64,000 bases of DNA, from the NCBI GenBank assembly GCA_964625525.1, contig CAZVEE010000008.1, positions 1 to 64,000 on the forward strand. Direction: 5' to 3'. Under the pieces are notes generated by a model, which worked only from the letters and a program-made list of their open reading frames with translations, had not been told where the DNA came from and did no database searches. Positions within the stretch are counted from its first letter, which is position 1, and every line of letters starts with the position of its first letter. The DNA is from CAZVEE01 sp964625525. Its GTDB lineage: Bacteria; Pseudomonadota; Alphaproteobacteria; JAJFIK01. A program made the position numbers and the translations under genes. Below are positions 27,429-38,100 of the stretch, one piece after another.

Positions 27429-28928
27429 ATGACGGCGCGCCGCTTTCTCCTGGCTCTCGATCAAGGCACCACGAGCACACGAGCCATTATCTTCGACGCC
27501 GATGGCCATACGGTGGGCACCGCGGCGCGGGAGCTGCCGCAGATCTATCCGCGGGACGGCTGGGTGGAACATGATCCGCTGCGCATTTTAGAGGACGCGG
27601 AGCTGGTTATGCGGGCGGCCCTGGAACGAGCGGGGCTGACGGCAGGCGCGTTAGCGGGCGTCGGCATCACCAATCAGCGCGAGACGACAGTGCTCTGGGA
27701 TCGGGCCACGGGCGCGCCGCTTCATAATGCGATTGTCTGGCAGGACCGGCGCACGGGGCCGGCCTGTGCGGTGCTGAAAGCGCAGGGCCATGAGCCCCTG
27801 GTCCAGGCACGCACGGGGCTGCTGCTTGATCCCTATTTCTCGGCCACGAAACTCGCGTGGCTGTTGGACCATGTTCCAGGCGCTCGGGCGCGGGCGGCGC
27901 GGGGGGACCTGGCTTTCGGGACCATCGATACGTGGCTCATCCACCGACTCAGCGGCGGCGCGGCCCATGTCACGGATGTCACGAACGCCGCGCGGACGCT
28001 GCTCTTCGATCTGGAGCGCGAGATGTGGGATCCGGAATTGCTGGCGCTATTTTGTATCCCCGTCGAGGTGTTGCCGGCCGTGCAGGGCTGCACCGGCCAT
28101 TTCGCCGATCTCCGGGCCGATGTTCTGGGTGCGCCGGTGCCCATTTTGGGTGTGGCGGGAGACCAGCAGGCCGCGACCGTGGGCCAAACCTGTTTCGGGC
28201 CCGGCATGATGAAATCCACGTATGGCACCGGCTGTTTTGTGTTGTTGAACACGGGCGCTCAGAAAATCCCCTCCACCCATCGCCTGCTCACCACCATTGC
28301 CTATCGCATGGGCGACACGCGGGCCTTTGCCATGGAGGGCAGCATCTTCATGGCGGGTGCCACCATGCAATGGCTGCGGGATTCGTTGGGGCTGGTGGCC
28401 AGTGTGGAAGAAACGGCGGGTCTGGCCGCGGCTGCGCGCGACGATGACGGGGTGATGCTGGTCCCAGCCTTTACGGGCCTGGGGGCTCCGTACTGGGATC
28501 CCGAGGCGCGCGGTGCGCTGGTCGGCATGACCCGGGACACCGGCAAGGCCGAGGTGGTGCGCGCGGCCATCGATTCGGTTTGTTATCAGACCCGCGATCT
28601 GCTCGATGCTATGGATCTCGACTTAGGCGCCGGCCTGACGCCCACGACGTTGCGCGTGGACGGCGGCATGATCGCTAACACGTGGTTCCTGCAACGGCTC
28701 GCGGACCTCACCGGTCGGCCGGTGGAGCGCCAGGCGGTGGCCGAGACCACCGCGCTGGGGGCGGCATTTCTGGCGGGGCTGGAGAGCGGGCTCATCGCCT
28801 CGACAGCCGAGCTGGAGCAGCGCTGGCAACGCACGGCCGCTTATGAACCGGTCTTAAGCGCTGATGTCCGAGACGGTCGGTATGCGGCCTGGCAAGCCGC
28901 CGTTCAGCGCACACTGACAAGCACTTAG
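27429..28928 (+). CDS. glpK: Glycerol kinase
   Basis: FGGY-type sugar kinase of 499 residues, phosphorylating glycerol to glycerol-3-phosphate. Diagnostic parts are LDQGTTSTRAI at the N-terminus, GITNQRETTVLWDR, YFSATKLAWLLDHV, GTIDTWLIHRLSGG and, in the C-terminal half, MKSTYGTGCFVLLNTG and TTLRVDGGMIAN. An AAGAGGATCC site precedes the ATG. No glpF, glpD or glpR is adjacent in this window. Confidence 0.95.
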   Translation: MTARRFLLALDQGTTSTRAIIFDADGHTVGTAARELPQIYPRDGWVEHDPLRILEDAELVMRAALERAGLTAGALAGVGITNQRETTVLWDRATGAPLHNAIVWQDRRTGPACAVLKAQGHEPLVQARTGLLLDPYFSATKLAWLLDHVPGARARAARGDLAFGTIDTWLIHRLSGGAAHVTDVTNAARTLLFDLEREMWDPELLALFCIPVEVLPAVQGCTGHFADLRADVLGAPVPILGVAGDQQAATVGQTCFGPGMMKSTYGTGCFVLLNTGAQKIPSTHRLLTTIAYRMGDTRAFAMEGSIFMAGATMQWLRDSLGLVASVEETAGLAAAARDDDGVMLVPAFTGLGAPYWDPEARGALVGMTRDTGKAEVVRAAIDSVCYQTRDLLDAMDLDLGAGLTPTTLRVDGGMIANTWFLQRLADLTGRPVERQAVAETTALGAAFLAGLESGLIASTAELEQRWQRTAAYEPVLSADVRDGRYAAWQAAVQRTLTST

Positions 28929-29204
28929 ACCTTTCAGCGATTTGACTCGGCCTGGACGCAGCGTCACCATTGGCTCATGGCGGGAGGGAAGAGATCCGCC
29001 CGTCGAACGATAAGACAGAACAGGGTTAGGAGATCGGGCCGCCCAAATGATGCCCGGGCCTGACAGAGGGAACGCAACCACTTTCGCGTCACCAGTCCGC
29101 TGGTCGTTGCAAAAAGCCGCCCGTCGGCCCGCCGTGCCATGGATCCATGGCTGCGGCTTTGCAGCCATCTCTCACGGTCGGGGCGTGAACCAGGAGAACA
29201 AAAA

Positions 29205-29927
29205 ATGGGAGAGCCAGAGGAAACAAGCCCCGAGGACACAAGCCCCGAGGACACAGGCCCCGAGGACACAGGCCCCGAGGACACAGGCCCCGAGGACACA
29301 GGTCTCGTGCGCGCGACGGCCGATGAGGGGGAAGCGGCCCCGCGCGGCGGTCGGCGGCGCCAGCAAAGCCGCCGCAAACTGCTGGACGCGGCCCGCCGAC
29401 TCTTTGTGGAGCACGGCTATCACGACACACGGCCGCAAGATATTGCCCGGGCCGCCGATGTGGGGCACGGCACGTTCTATCTGCATTTTCCCGATAAGCG
29501 CGCTTGCTTCTTTGCGTTTGTGGATGAGGCGTCGGCAGAACTCGACGCGTTGGTGCATGCGCGCCTTGCGCGCACGGAAAACCTGCATGAGCGCTTCGAG
29601 GCGGTGATTTCAGCCGTCGTGGACTACCATATCGAGCATCCGAGCGTGCTGTCGGCCGCGGCAAGCAGTCCCGGCGTCATCGCCGGCGGCACGGACCATC
29701 GGGTCGCGGTTTTCGGGCGCTGGGCCCGCCAATGGGCGGAAAAGCTGAGCACCAGTGCCGAGGCTGGCGTGGTGTATGACGACTATAACTTCGAAGTGGT
29801 GGGCTGGGCGCTCGTGGGCATGCTCAATCCCATCTGCACCACCAAGCTGGTGACACCAGAAAACCGCCAGTCCATCATCGACAATCTGGTGCGATTGCTG
29901 GTTCGTGGCCTGATCAAAACGAGCTGA
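29205..29927 (+). CDS. TetR/AcrR-family transcriptional regulator with repeat-rich N-terminus
   Basis: The ATG follows CCAGGAGAAC. Residues 1-45 are an acidic leader containing five tandem PEDT(S/G) units. A TetR-type helix-turn-helix comes next: RRKLLDAARRLFVEHGY, then DIARAADVGHGTFYLHFPDK. The C-terminal ligand-binding part is helical and ends LLVRGLIKTS. The regulated gene is unknown. It lies upstream of, and in the same direction as, the two-partner secretion island, but 390 bases separate them. The acidic repeat leader is not part of the family and is probably disordered. Confidence 0.85.
   Translation: MGEPEETSPEDTSPEDTGPEDTGPEDTGPEDTGLVRATADEGEAAPRGGRRRQQSRRKLLDAARRLFVEHGYHDTRPQDIARAADVGHGTFYLHFPDKRACFFAFVDEASAELDALVHARLARTENLHERFEAVISAVVDYHIEHPSVLSAAASSPGVIAGGTDHRVAVFGRWARQWAEKLSTSAEAGVVYDDYNFEVVGWALVGMLNPICTTKLVTPENRQSIIDNLVRLLVRGLIKTS
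29226..29300 (+). repeat. In-frame 15-bp minisatellite, five copies
   Basis: Five copies of (A/G)GCCCCGAGGACACA with only the first base varying. They encode five PEDT pentapeptide units at the N-terminus of the TetR regulator. Copy number could change by slippage without shifting the frame. Confidence 0.9.
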
Positions 29928-30320
29928 TCAAGCCGAGCTGGCTCATGTAGACTGGCCTCTATTGTCTGGCGGCAGTACCTCCTTTGCGACGTGTAAGGAG
30001 GGTGCAAATCCGGTAAGCCTGTGACTGATCTCGCACGGTGTTTTCGGAATGGAAATGCGCGAGATCCAAAGCCACAGGCGCTGTTGATTTGTGACCAGTC
30101 TTCACGGAAGATCTGCGCTCGCAACGGTTGGATACTATACATCCGACGGTCTGGTACACGGGCGGTCTGGCTGGCATGGTTAATGCCCCACCACAGGGCA
30201 ACGTCTATGCTTGTCCCGTTTTGGGGCGCGTCTGTCTGTGTCCTGGGACTTTGCCGCATGAGGCCCGGGTCACGCCGTAATGTTTGAGTTCGGGTGAGGG
30301 GAGTAGCAGCCATCGTTCGC
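29928..30320 (+). other. Intergenic region upstream of the two-partner secretion genes
   Basis: About 390 bases. The first part holds a foldable RNA segment (listed separately). Further on, GGAT-ACTATAC-ATCC near 30127-30141 is a short inverted repeat around a -10-like TATACA. No matching -35 is obvious. No gene is supported. Confidence 0.45.
29978..30079 (+). ncRNA. Candidate structured leader RNA
   Basis: CCTCCTT (29978-29984) pairs with AAGGAGG (29995-30001). After GGTGCAAATCC, GCCTGTG (30017-30023) pairs with CACAGGC (30073-30079). Enclosed by that stem, GATCTCGC (30027-30034) pairs with GCGAGATC (30059-30066). This nested perfect pairing of 7+8 bp is unlikely by chance. The GGTGCAAATCC box after a hairpin faintly recalls a cobalamin riboswitch core, but the AGGGAA element is missing, so the class is unassigned. 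Confidence 0.45.
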
Positions 30321-32120
30321 ATGGGCTCAAGCTCGCGCCGGCGCCGCCGTCTTCGGGACGGCGGTTCGGGCGTTGAGCCGCGCAGCGCTCGTTCCATGCG
30401 CGTCGCCTTGGGAGGGATTGCGGTGGCAGTCTGCCTCGGGGCGGGGTTTCCCGATGCGCGTGCCCAAACCGTTCCCTCGTCCATCGATCCCACCGATCCG
30501 CGTGACCGGGTGCAGCCGCCCCGAGAAGACCCGGAGCTGCCGGCCCTATCTGTGCCGGCCTATCGCGGCACCATCCCCCCCGGTGCGGACGGCATTCGCT
30601 TTGTCTTGTCCGATGTGGCGATTGATGGGGCCACGGTGCTGGACCGTGACGCGGTGCGCGAGCCGTTCGCCGGGTTGATCGGGCGCGAGATCTCCTTGGT
30701 TGAGTTGTACAACGCGGCCAATGCACTTCAGGCGGCCTATCGCCAGCAAGGCTATCTGCTGACCAATGTGGTCGTGCCCGCCCAACGCATGAGCGATGGG
30801 GTCGCGCGCATCCGGGTCGTGGAGGGCTATGTGGGCAGCGTGGTGCTGCAGGGCGAAGTGGGCGAGGTGCGCAAACTCGTCGAGCAGACCATGGCGCGGT
30901 TACAGCGGATCCGCCCCGTGCGCGCGCAGGACATTGAGCGGTACCTGCTGCTTGCCAATGACATTCCGGGTATTTCCGCGGCGGGCGTGTTGCGGCCAGG
31001 TGGCGGGGGGGCTGGAGCCACCCAGTTGCTGGTGGAGTTGCGCCGCGATCCGTTCGACGGTTTTGTCACCGTGAATAATCGCGGCTCGCAATTCACCGGG
31101 CCGTGGTCGGCCGCCGTCGGCCTGTCGGGCAACAGCTTCTCGCGGCTGGGAGAGCGCACGGAAGGCTTTTACTACATCACACTCGATACACAGGACTCCA
31201 CGGCGTTCGGAAATGGCGGCGGGCCGGAACAGACGTTCATTTTCCTGTCTTACGAGGCGCGCCTGGGAGGCGAAGGGACGCGGGTGGGCGTTGAGGCCAG
31301 CCAAGGCATCAGCCGCCCGGGCTTTAGCCTCGCCAATCTCCAGATCAAAAACCGCGTCGACCGCTACACGGTGGATGTGAGCCATCCGCTGATCCGCAGC
31401 CGGCGGCGCAACCTGACTTTGTTCGGCTCGCTCGAAAGCGTGCTGGAAAAGGTCAATCTGGGCGGCCCGGCCCTGAGCAGTCGTGACCGCCTGACAGTGC
31501 TGGGCCTCGGCGCGGAGTATCATTTCCGCGACGGCGCGGTGCGCAACAAGGGGGCGGAGACGCGCACGACGCTGGAGCTGCGCCAGGGCCTGCCGGTGCT
31601 TGGCGCCACCGAGCAGGATGATTTCGACCGTTCACGCCCGGAAGGCACGGCGGTCTTCACGGCCTTGCGTGGGCGGGTGGAGCGGCGCCAGGAGCTGGGC
31701 GCGAGTTTCGAGGCCTTTGCGGCCGCCGAAGGGCAATACGCTTTTGACACCCTGTTGAGCCAAGCGGAATTCCGCGTCGGTGGCGATGAATTCGGCCGCG
31801 CGTTCGATCCCTCAGAATTGGCTGGCGAGCATGGCGCCGGAGCGGCGGTGGAACTGCGGTATAATGGGACGACACCGTTGCGCGCCATTCCCAACTACCA
31901 GCTTTACGGCTTCTATGATTGGGGGATCGTGTTCAACAATGATGAGGGTTTCCGGGACTCTGAGTCTTTGGCCTCCACGGGTGTGGGGGCCCGGGCGCGG
32001 GTGAAGACCGACTTCTATGTGGATGTGGAATATGCCCGCACCCTGAACCGGTCGCTGGGCTCCAAGGCCCGCGAGGAGCCCTCGAACCTGGTCTTCGTGC
32101 GCTTCACGGCGCAGTACTGA
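30321..32120 (+). CDS. Two-partner secretion transporter (TpsB; ShlB/FhaC/HecB family)
   Basis: An outer-membrane Omp85-type transporter that exports the adhesin encoded next. A signal peptide-like stretch, MRVALGGIAVAVCLGAG to DARAQ, begins at 30396. POTRA_2/ShlB-type domains follow: IRFVLSDVAIDGATVLD, the helix AANALQAAYRQQGYLLTNVVVP, then RIRVVEGYVGSVVL. The remainder is a beta-barrel that ends in the aromatic C-terminus RFTAQY. The start is uncertain. I give the ATG at 30321, but the ATG at 30396 would place the signal peptide at the very N-terminus and may be right. The adhesin gene begins 10 bases after the stop. Confidence 0.88.
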   Translation: MGSSSRRRRRLRDGGSGVEPRSARSMRVALGGIAVAVCLGAGFPDARAQTVPSSIDPTDPRDRVQPPREDPELPALSVPAYRGTIPPGADGIRFVLSDVAIDGATVLDRDAVREPFAGLIGREISLVELYNAANALQAAYRQQGYLLTNVVVPAQRMSDGVARIRVVEGYVGSVVLQGEVGEVRKLVEQTMARLQRIRPVRAQDIERYLLLANDIPGISAAGVLRPGGGGAGATQLLVELRRDPFDGFVTVNNRGSQFTGPWSAAVGLSGNSFSRLGERTEGFYYITLDTQDSTAFGNGGGPEQTFIFLSYEARLGGEGTRVGVEASQGISRPGFSLANLQIKNRVDRYTVDVSHPLIRSRRRNLTLFGSLESVLEKVNLGGPALSSRDRLTVLGLGAEYHFRDGAVRNKGAETRTTLELRQGLPVLGATEQDDFDRSRPEGTAVFTALRGRVERRQELGASFEAFAAAEGQYAFDTLLSQAEFRVGGDEFGRAFDPSELAGEHGAGAAVELRYNGTTPLRAIPNYQLYGFYDWGIVFNNDEGFRDSESLASTGVGARARVKTDFYVDVEYARTLNRSLGSKAREEPSNLVFVRFTAQY

Positions 32121-32130
32121 GGGGCGCGCG

Positions 32131-35100
32131 ATGGACATGACCGCACGCAGCAGCAAACGGCGCCGGGCGCGCCGGGCGACCTGGATGGGTGCCTTGCGGC
32201 ATGGGGCCTCGGTCGCGGTGCTGGCCTCGCTGACGGCGTTACCGGTGCTGGCGAACCCTTCGGGCGGCACCATTCCGGAGGGCGGCGGCGCGGGCGAGAT
32301 CGTGGATATTGATCCGTCTACGGTGGAAGTGCGCCAAGACAGTCAGCGCCTGATCATCGACTGGGATAGTTTCGATATCGAGGCGGGCGAGACCACGCGC
32401 TTTGTGCAGCCGGGGGCCGACGCCGTCGTTTTGAACCGGGTGACGGGCGGTGGCGGGCTCTCCTCGATCCTGGGCACCCTGGAAGCCAATGGCCAAGTGT
32501 TCCTGATCAACCCCGCCGGGGTGCTGATCGGCAACGGCGCCACTGTGAACGTACACAGCTTTGTCGCCACCACGGCCGATATCAGCAATCAGAACTTTCT
32601 CGACGGCGAGTTGATCTTCAATACGCCCAGCGCCGCGCTTGGCGCGGCAATTGTCAATGAAGGGACCATCAGTGTCGCCGAGGCAGGCCTTGCCGCCCTT
32701 GTCGGCCCCTCCGTCCGCAATAGCGGTGTGGTGGCCGCGCGACTGGGGCGCACGGTGCTGGCCGGGGCAGAGACCTTTACGCTCGATCTGACCGGGGACA
32801 ATCTGATTTCCTTTGAAGTGCCGTCCGATGGCTTCGTGCCCATGGTGGCGCAGGAGGGCACGATCAACGTGGATGGCGGCATCGTCTATATGACTGCTCA
32901 GACCGCCGCCGGTATCATCGACACGGTCATCAGCATGGAGGGCGTCGTCGAGGCGCGCTCGGTGGGCCTGGAGAATGGCGAGGTCGTCCTCTACGGCGGC
33001 CCCGGCGGTACCGTCGCGGTGACCGGCAGCATCGACGCCACAGGCGATGACGGCGGTGAGACAGGCGGGCGGATCGCCGTTTCCGGTGCTCGCGTTGTCC
33101 TGGACGATGCCGTGCTTGACGCAAGCGGTGCCGCCGGTGGCGGCGATATTGCCGTGGGCGGACGGTTCGTGGACGCCGGCCCCGGAGACGAGCCGGTTGT
33201 CACCGAGGCTCAGGATGTTGTGTTCGACGCAGGCTCCACCGTTGCCGCCGACGCGACAGTGGCGGGACGGGGCGGCTCGGTCACCTTGACCGCCACCGAC
33301 ATGGTCACTTCCGATGGAACGGGCAGTGTGACCGGACCCGATGGCGGCGGCTCGGTGCTTCTTGATGCCGGCGGCGCGCTTGACGTGGACGGTGCTTGGG
33401 ACACCGGCCCCGATGCCACGTTCACCGTGCGGGCCGATGTGGTGGGGGTCAATGCGGGCGGCGTGGATCCGGCCATCGTGGCGCAAGTGCTGGCCGAGGG
33501 CGGCGATGTCACCGTCGCATCGGCCAGTGACGTGTTCCTGTCCGTGGGCTTTGGCACGGGAACCGCGACAGATGCGGGCAATCTGACCGTGACTGCCGTG
33601 GAGCGGGTGGTGATCGCCCCTGGCGTAACCATTGAGCTGACCGGCGGAGACCTGGCGCTGTCGGGTGCTGCGATCGATATGGGTGCGGGCAGCGGGCTGA
33701 CCGTCACCAATGGCGTGCTCTCGCTGGATGTTCTTGGGGACGTGTCCATTGGCACGCTGACGGTGATCCAGGAGGGCGCGGGTGCGGCCAGTCTCGCCCT
33801 GAGCAGCGGCGGCTTCATTGACGCGCTGGATGCGGACAACCCCTCGCTCGTTTTCGAGGGCGCGGTGGATGTGGCGCTGAGCGGTATCGGCATTGGCGTG
33901 GGGGCGCCGTTGCGCATGGATGCCGGGCCGGATGGGGGGACGCTGAACCTAACCACATTGGCCGGTGCCGGGGGCGGGGTGCAAGCGATCCTGACGGCGG
34001 GCAGTGCCTTCGACAGCGTGGCCGTGAACCTGGCGGATGCCAGCCATGGCGTTGATATTGTCCTGCCTTTGGGCGACCGGGTGCTGGTAACCCCAGGGCT
34101 TGGTGTCAGCACGCTGAGTAATGTGACCTTGACCGCGGCAGGGAGCGACTTTGCGTTTGCGCTCACCGAGGCGGGGGGCATCGTCCGGGTGGCCAGCGGC
34201 ACGGTCACCAGCCCTGGGGACGTGTCGCTCTCCGCGCTGGGAGACCTGATTATCGGCACTGGGCCGGGCGTTGCCATCGCCATGACGGGGGTGAATGGGC
34301 TGCTCACGCTGGAGTCCGGCGGTAGTATTTTGTCCTCCAGCGGTCTGATCGATGTGGGGTTGGGCGGACGATTGTCTTTCGAGGCGACCGGTGATGCGGG
34401 CCGTCGCGACGCGCCGTTGCTCCTCACGGGCGCGACCCAGGTGGCCGGAACGGCTGGCGGTGACATCGCCTTGCGGCTGAACGGGCCCGGGGTGCTGGGC
34501 ATTGGCGAAGCGGGCGGCCGGTCCGGCCTGACGGCGACCGCCGGCGCGATTACCCTCGGGGCAGATGATGTCGCGATCGCGCAGGCGATCACGGCGGCGA
34601 CCACGGTGAGCCTGGCGACCGTCAGCCCCGGCACGGTGTTTACGGTCGGGGGCGCGGATGGCGAGAGCGGCCTGACGGCGGCCGAGCTGGCACTGATCGC
34701 GGCGGATCTGCTGGAGATCGCGGCAAGCGGCGGCACGCTCAGCGTTGCTGGTGCTGGCGATGTTGACCTGTCAGCGGCCGCGTTCGACGTGACACTCAGT
34801 GCTGATACCATCCTGTTTAATGACGCGGGCACACTGACCCTCGCGCCGGACGCGGTGGCCCGCCTTGCGGGCGTAAGCATTCTGGGCGGTGGCACGCGCA
34901 GTGATTTGGCAGCGGCGAACGGGGCGCTGTTGATCGATGCCAGCGGGGCAGTCGTGCTTTCCACGGCGCTCGCCCAAATCGCTGGGACGAGCGGCAGCCT
35001 GATCCTCGAAAATGCTGGTGCCCTCAGTGTGGGGACCGTTGACGGGGTTGAGGGGCTCACCACCGATCAAGGCGCCAGCCTGACGGCGCAAGGCGGTGCG

Positions 35101-38100
35101 CTCACTCTGGAGCGGATTGTAACCACTGGCGGCGAGACGGGTCTGGCGGCGGACGGTGATGTGCGTTTCGGCACCGAGGGCGGCCTTGATGCCCAGACCC
35201 ATGACGAGGCGGTGTCGATCGTGAGCGCGGCCGGGGCACTGGCCCTCGAGGACGGCACGTTCGCCCTTGCAGGCAATACGCTGTTACTGCGTGCCGGGCT
35301 CGCCATCGCGGCGGTGATCCAAGGCACGGCGGACAAGACCGTGACGCTCGCCGGCGACGCGGCGACTGGTGATCTGAACGTGACCCTGGCGGATGGGGCC
35401 CTCGCCATTGGGACCATCGGCGACACGGCAGGCCTCAGCGTGCCGCAGGGCAGCATTGCGCTGATCACCGATAGCCTCGACATCGGCGCGCCGGTGGCCG
35501 CGGAGACGAGTATTCTGATCGCAGCCCTTTCAGCGGACACGGAATTTGCGCTGGCCAGCGCCGCCCCTGGGCTGGCTTTAAGCCAGGCGGAAGCGCGGTT
35601 GCTGGAGACCCTTGGCACGGTGACGCTTCGGGCGGGCAGCGCAGCGGCGATGCGCCTGAGCGACGATACGGTGCTGGATCTCACGCCGGTGGACTGGTCG
35701 GCATTGTCGCTGCAGGCGGCGACGATCTTGGCCGGTGGCTCGCTGTTGACGGACGGTACGGCGCTTGATGTCGCCGCGCCGGTGGTCCTGACCCGGACGG
35801 TCATCTTCGATACGGCGGCGGCCGGTAGTGCGGGGGCAGATCTCTTTGTGGCCGGGCCGGTCGCGGTGGCACCGGGTGGCCCCTTTGGGATCAGCGCGCT
35901 TGCCGGCACAGCCGGTGCCGTGACTTTCAACGGAGCGGTCGGCACCGTTGACGCGCCGCTTGCGGCCTTCACCGCCAGTGGTGAACGCATAGCCGCACAA
36001 GACATCATCGCGCGGGGCCCTGTGAGCCTTGTGGGCCTGTCCGGCGTCACGTTGGGCGGGGACGGCGATGGCCTGTCAGTGATCGCGCAGGGCGATGCCT
36101 TAAGCGTCTCCGGTCCGCTGGCTCTGTTGGAAGAGGCGCTGTTGAGCACCGCGACGGCGGCGGGCCTGGGCGGGCCTATTGGCCTCGACGCGGTGACGCT
36201 GAACGGCTTTGGCCTGACCCTTGATGCGGGGACGGACGGTGCCATTACCGCCACATCCGTCAGCGGTGGTGCGGGCCGGACTGGTCTGTTGGACATCGCC
36301 CGCGCCGACAGCGTCGTGGTGGCCGAAACGCTGACCCTCGATCGATTGCGGCTGCAAGACCTGACGACACTGGCGCAGGTGAGCGGCGCCTTTAACCTCA
36401 ACGCCCTTGAGATCGCGGCCTCGCCGGCGCAGGTGCGCTTCTTTGGTGGCGGCACGGTGGTGGATTTCGTCGGCCCGCTGAACACCGGTGGTCTGACCCT
36501 GGGCGGTGGCGGGACTTATGACTTCGTGACGGGGCTCCAAGCGCTCGCCAGCCCTGTGATCTTGGACGCGAGTGTTCGCGCCGGGGGAGCGGGTCTGGTG
36601 GTCGCGGATGTGACGCTGACTGGAGACACGGCGCTGACCACGGCCGATGGCGGACCCATCACGCTTGGTGTGGTGACTGCGGATGGTCAGGCGCTGAGCC
36701 TTGATGCCGGTGCCACGGGCGCGGTGACAGTGGCCCGTGTCCTCAATGGAATGGACGGGGCGCCGCGAGGCGCTTTCACCCTGGTGAACGCGGGCTCGGC
36801 GATCATTGACGGTCCGCTGCGGGCCAGCGCAGTGGCGTTCCAGCCGGGCCAGGGCAGTGTGATCGTAACCGGGGGCCTGGAGGCAGACAGTGTAACCGTC
36901 GCCGCCCAACCCTTTACACTGGCGCTGCTCGACGGCGCGCGGGTGCGCGACGCTGTGGCCTTCCAAAATCTCAGCGGTCTCACCCTCGGCGATGCGATGA
37001 CGGATGTCTTCGCCTTTGACGGCGGGTTTAGCGCGCCCAATGCGGTGACGCGTCTCGCGGGCACGGTCCAGACCATCGACGCGCCGATCACTGTCGGGAC
37101 GGTGGTGCTGGATGCGAACACCGTGCTGTCCACGGTGGGGCCGAGCGGGGGCAGCGCGATCCGGATCGGCGGACCGGTCACGGGTGGCGGGATGGTCGGG
37201 CAGGGCCTGAGCGTGATCGGCGGCACCGCTGGCAGCATCCTGCTCGAAGGCGATGTGGGGGCCGACGGCACCATCACGGCGGCGGCGTTCGAGGCGGCAG
37301 CGATCAGTGTTCAGGATATTTTCACCCGTGACGGCGTGATTTTCGTCGCGCGCAATCCGGATGGCTCCGCCGGCATCGTCACGCTCAACAGCCGGTATGA
37401 AACCGGTGGCGGAGATCTGGTTGTTGACGCCAATGTGCGGTTCACGGGCGACCTGATCATCGACACGACCGATGGCGGTTTGGTGCAAAGCGGCACGGTC
37501 ACCTTGGGCCAGGATGGTGCGGCCATCGATCCGCTATCGTCGGACTCGGTGGTCAGCGTCATCGCCGGAGAGACCGTGCGCATTGGTGGTGTGCTCACCG
37601 AAGATGCGGGCTCGCTGGACCGCTTCACCATTTCCGCCGCATCGGGCGTGGAAATCGCCGGCGGCGTCTTCGGCGACGCCCTGATCGTGGAAAGCGGTGC
37701 CTTCAATGGCGATCCGACGGCCATTGCGAACCAGGACATTTCGATCACCGGGCCGCTGCTGGTTGCTGGCACGGCCGATTTCTCGGCCACTGGGTCTATC
37801 CTGATCAACGACACGTTCACCGCCCAGACGGCGAACCTGTGGGCGATCAATGACGTCACGGTGCGCGCGCCTCTGACGGCTGCTGTCTTGCAACTGGAGT
37901 TGGATGGGATCGCCGAGACGACCGGTGATGGCTTCCTGACCATCACGGACAGTTTCCTGATCGGGAGCCTGACGGAGGGACAAGGGCGGTCTGACTTGAA
38001 AGGCGAGATCCGCGGCGTGCGCTCTGATGATGCCGCGCTGTTTGGGCGCCAGCTCAGCGAGCGGCCGAATGAAGCTTTCTTGCTCAATGGCTGCGTGGTG

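Noticed and set aside
29226..29300. Possible CRISPR array
   Set aside because: The repeats are contiguous 15-bp units without spacers and are translated in frame within the TetR gene.
29978..30079. Cobalamin riboswitch
   Set aside because: The GGTGCAAATCC-like box is there, but the AGGGAA element and a typical B12-linked gene are missing. I list it only as an unassigned structured RNA.
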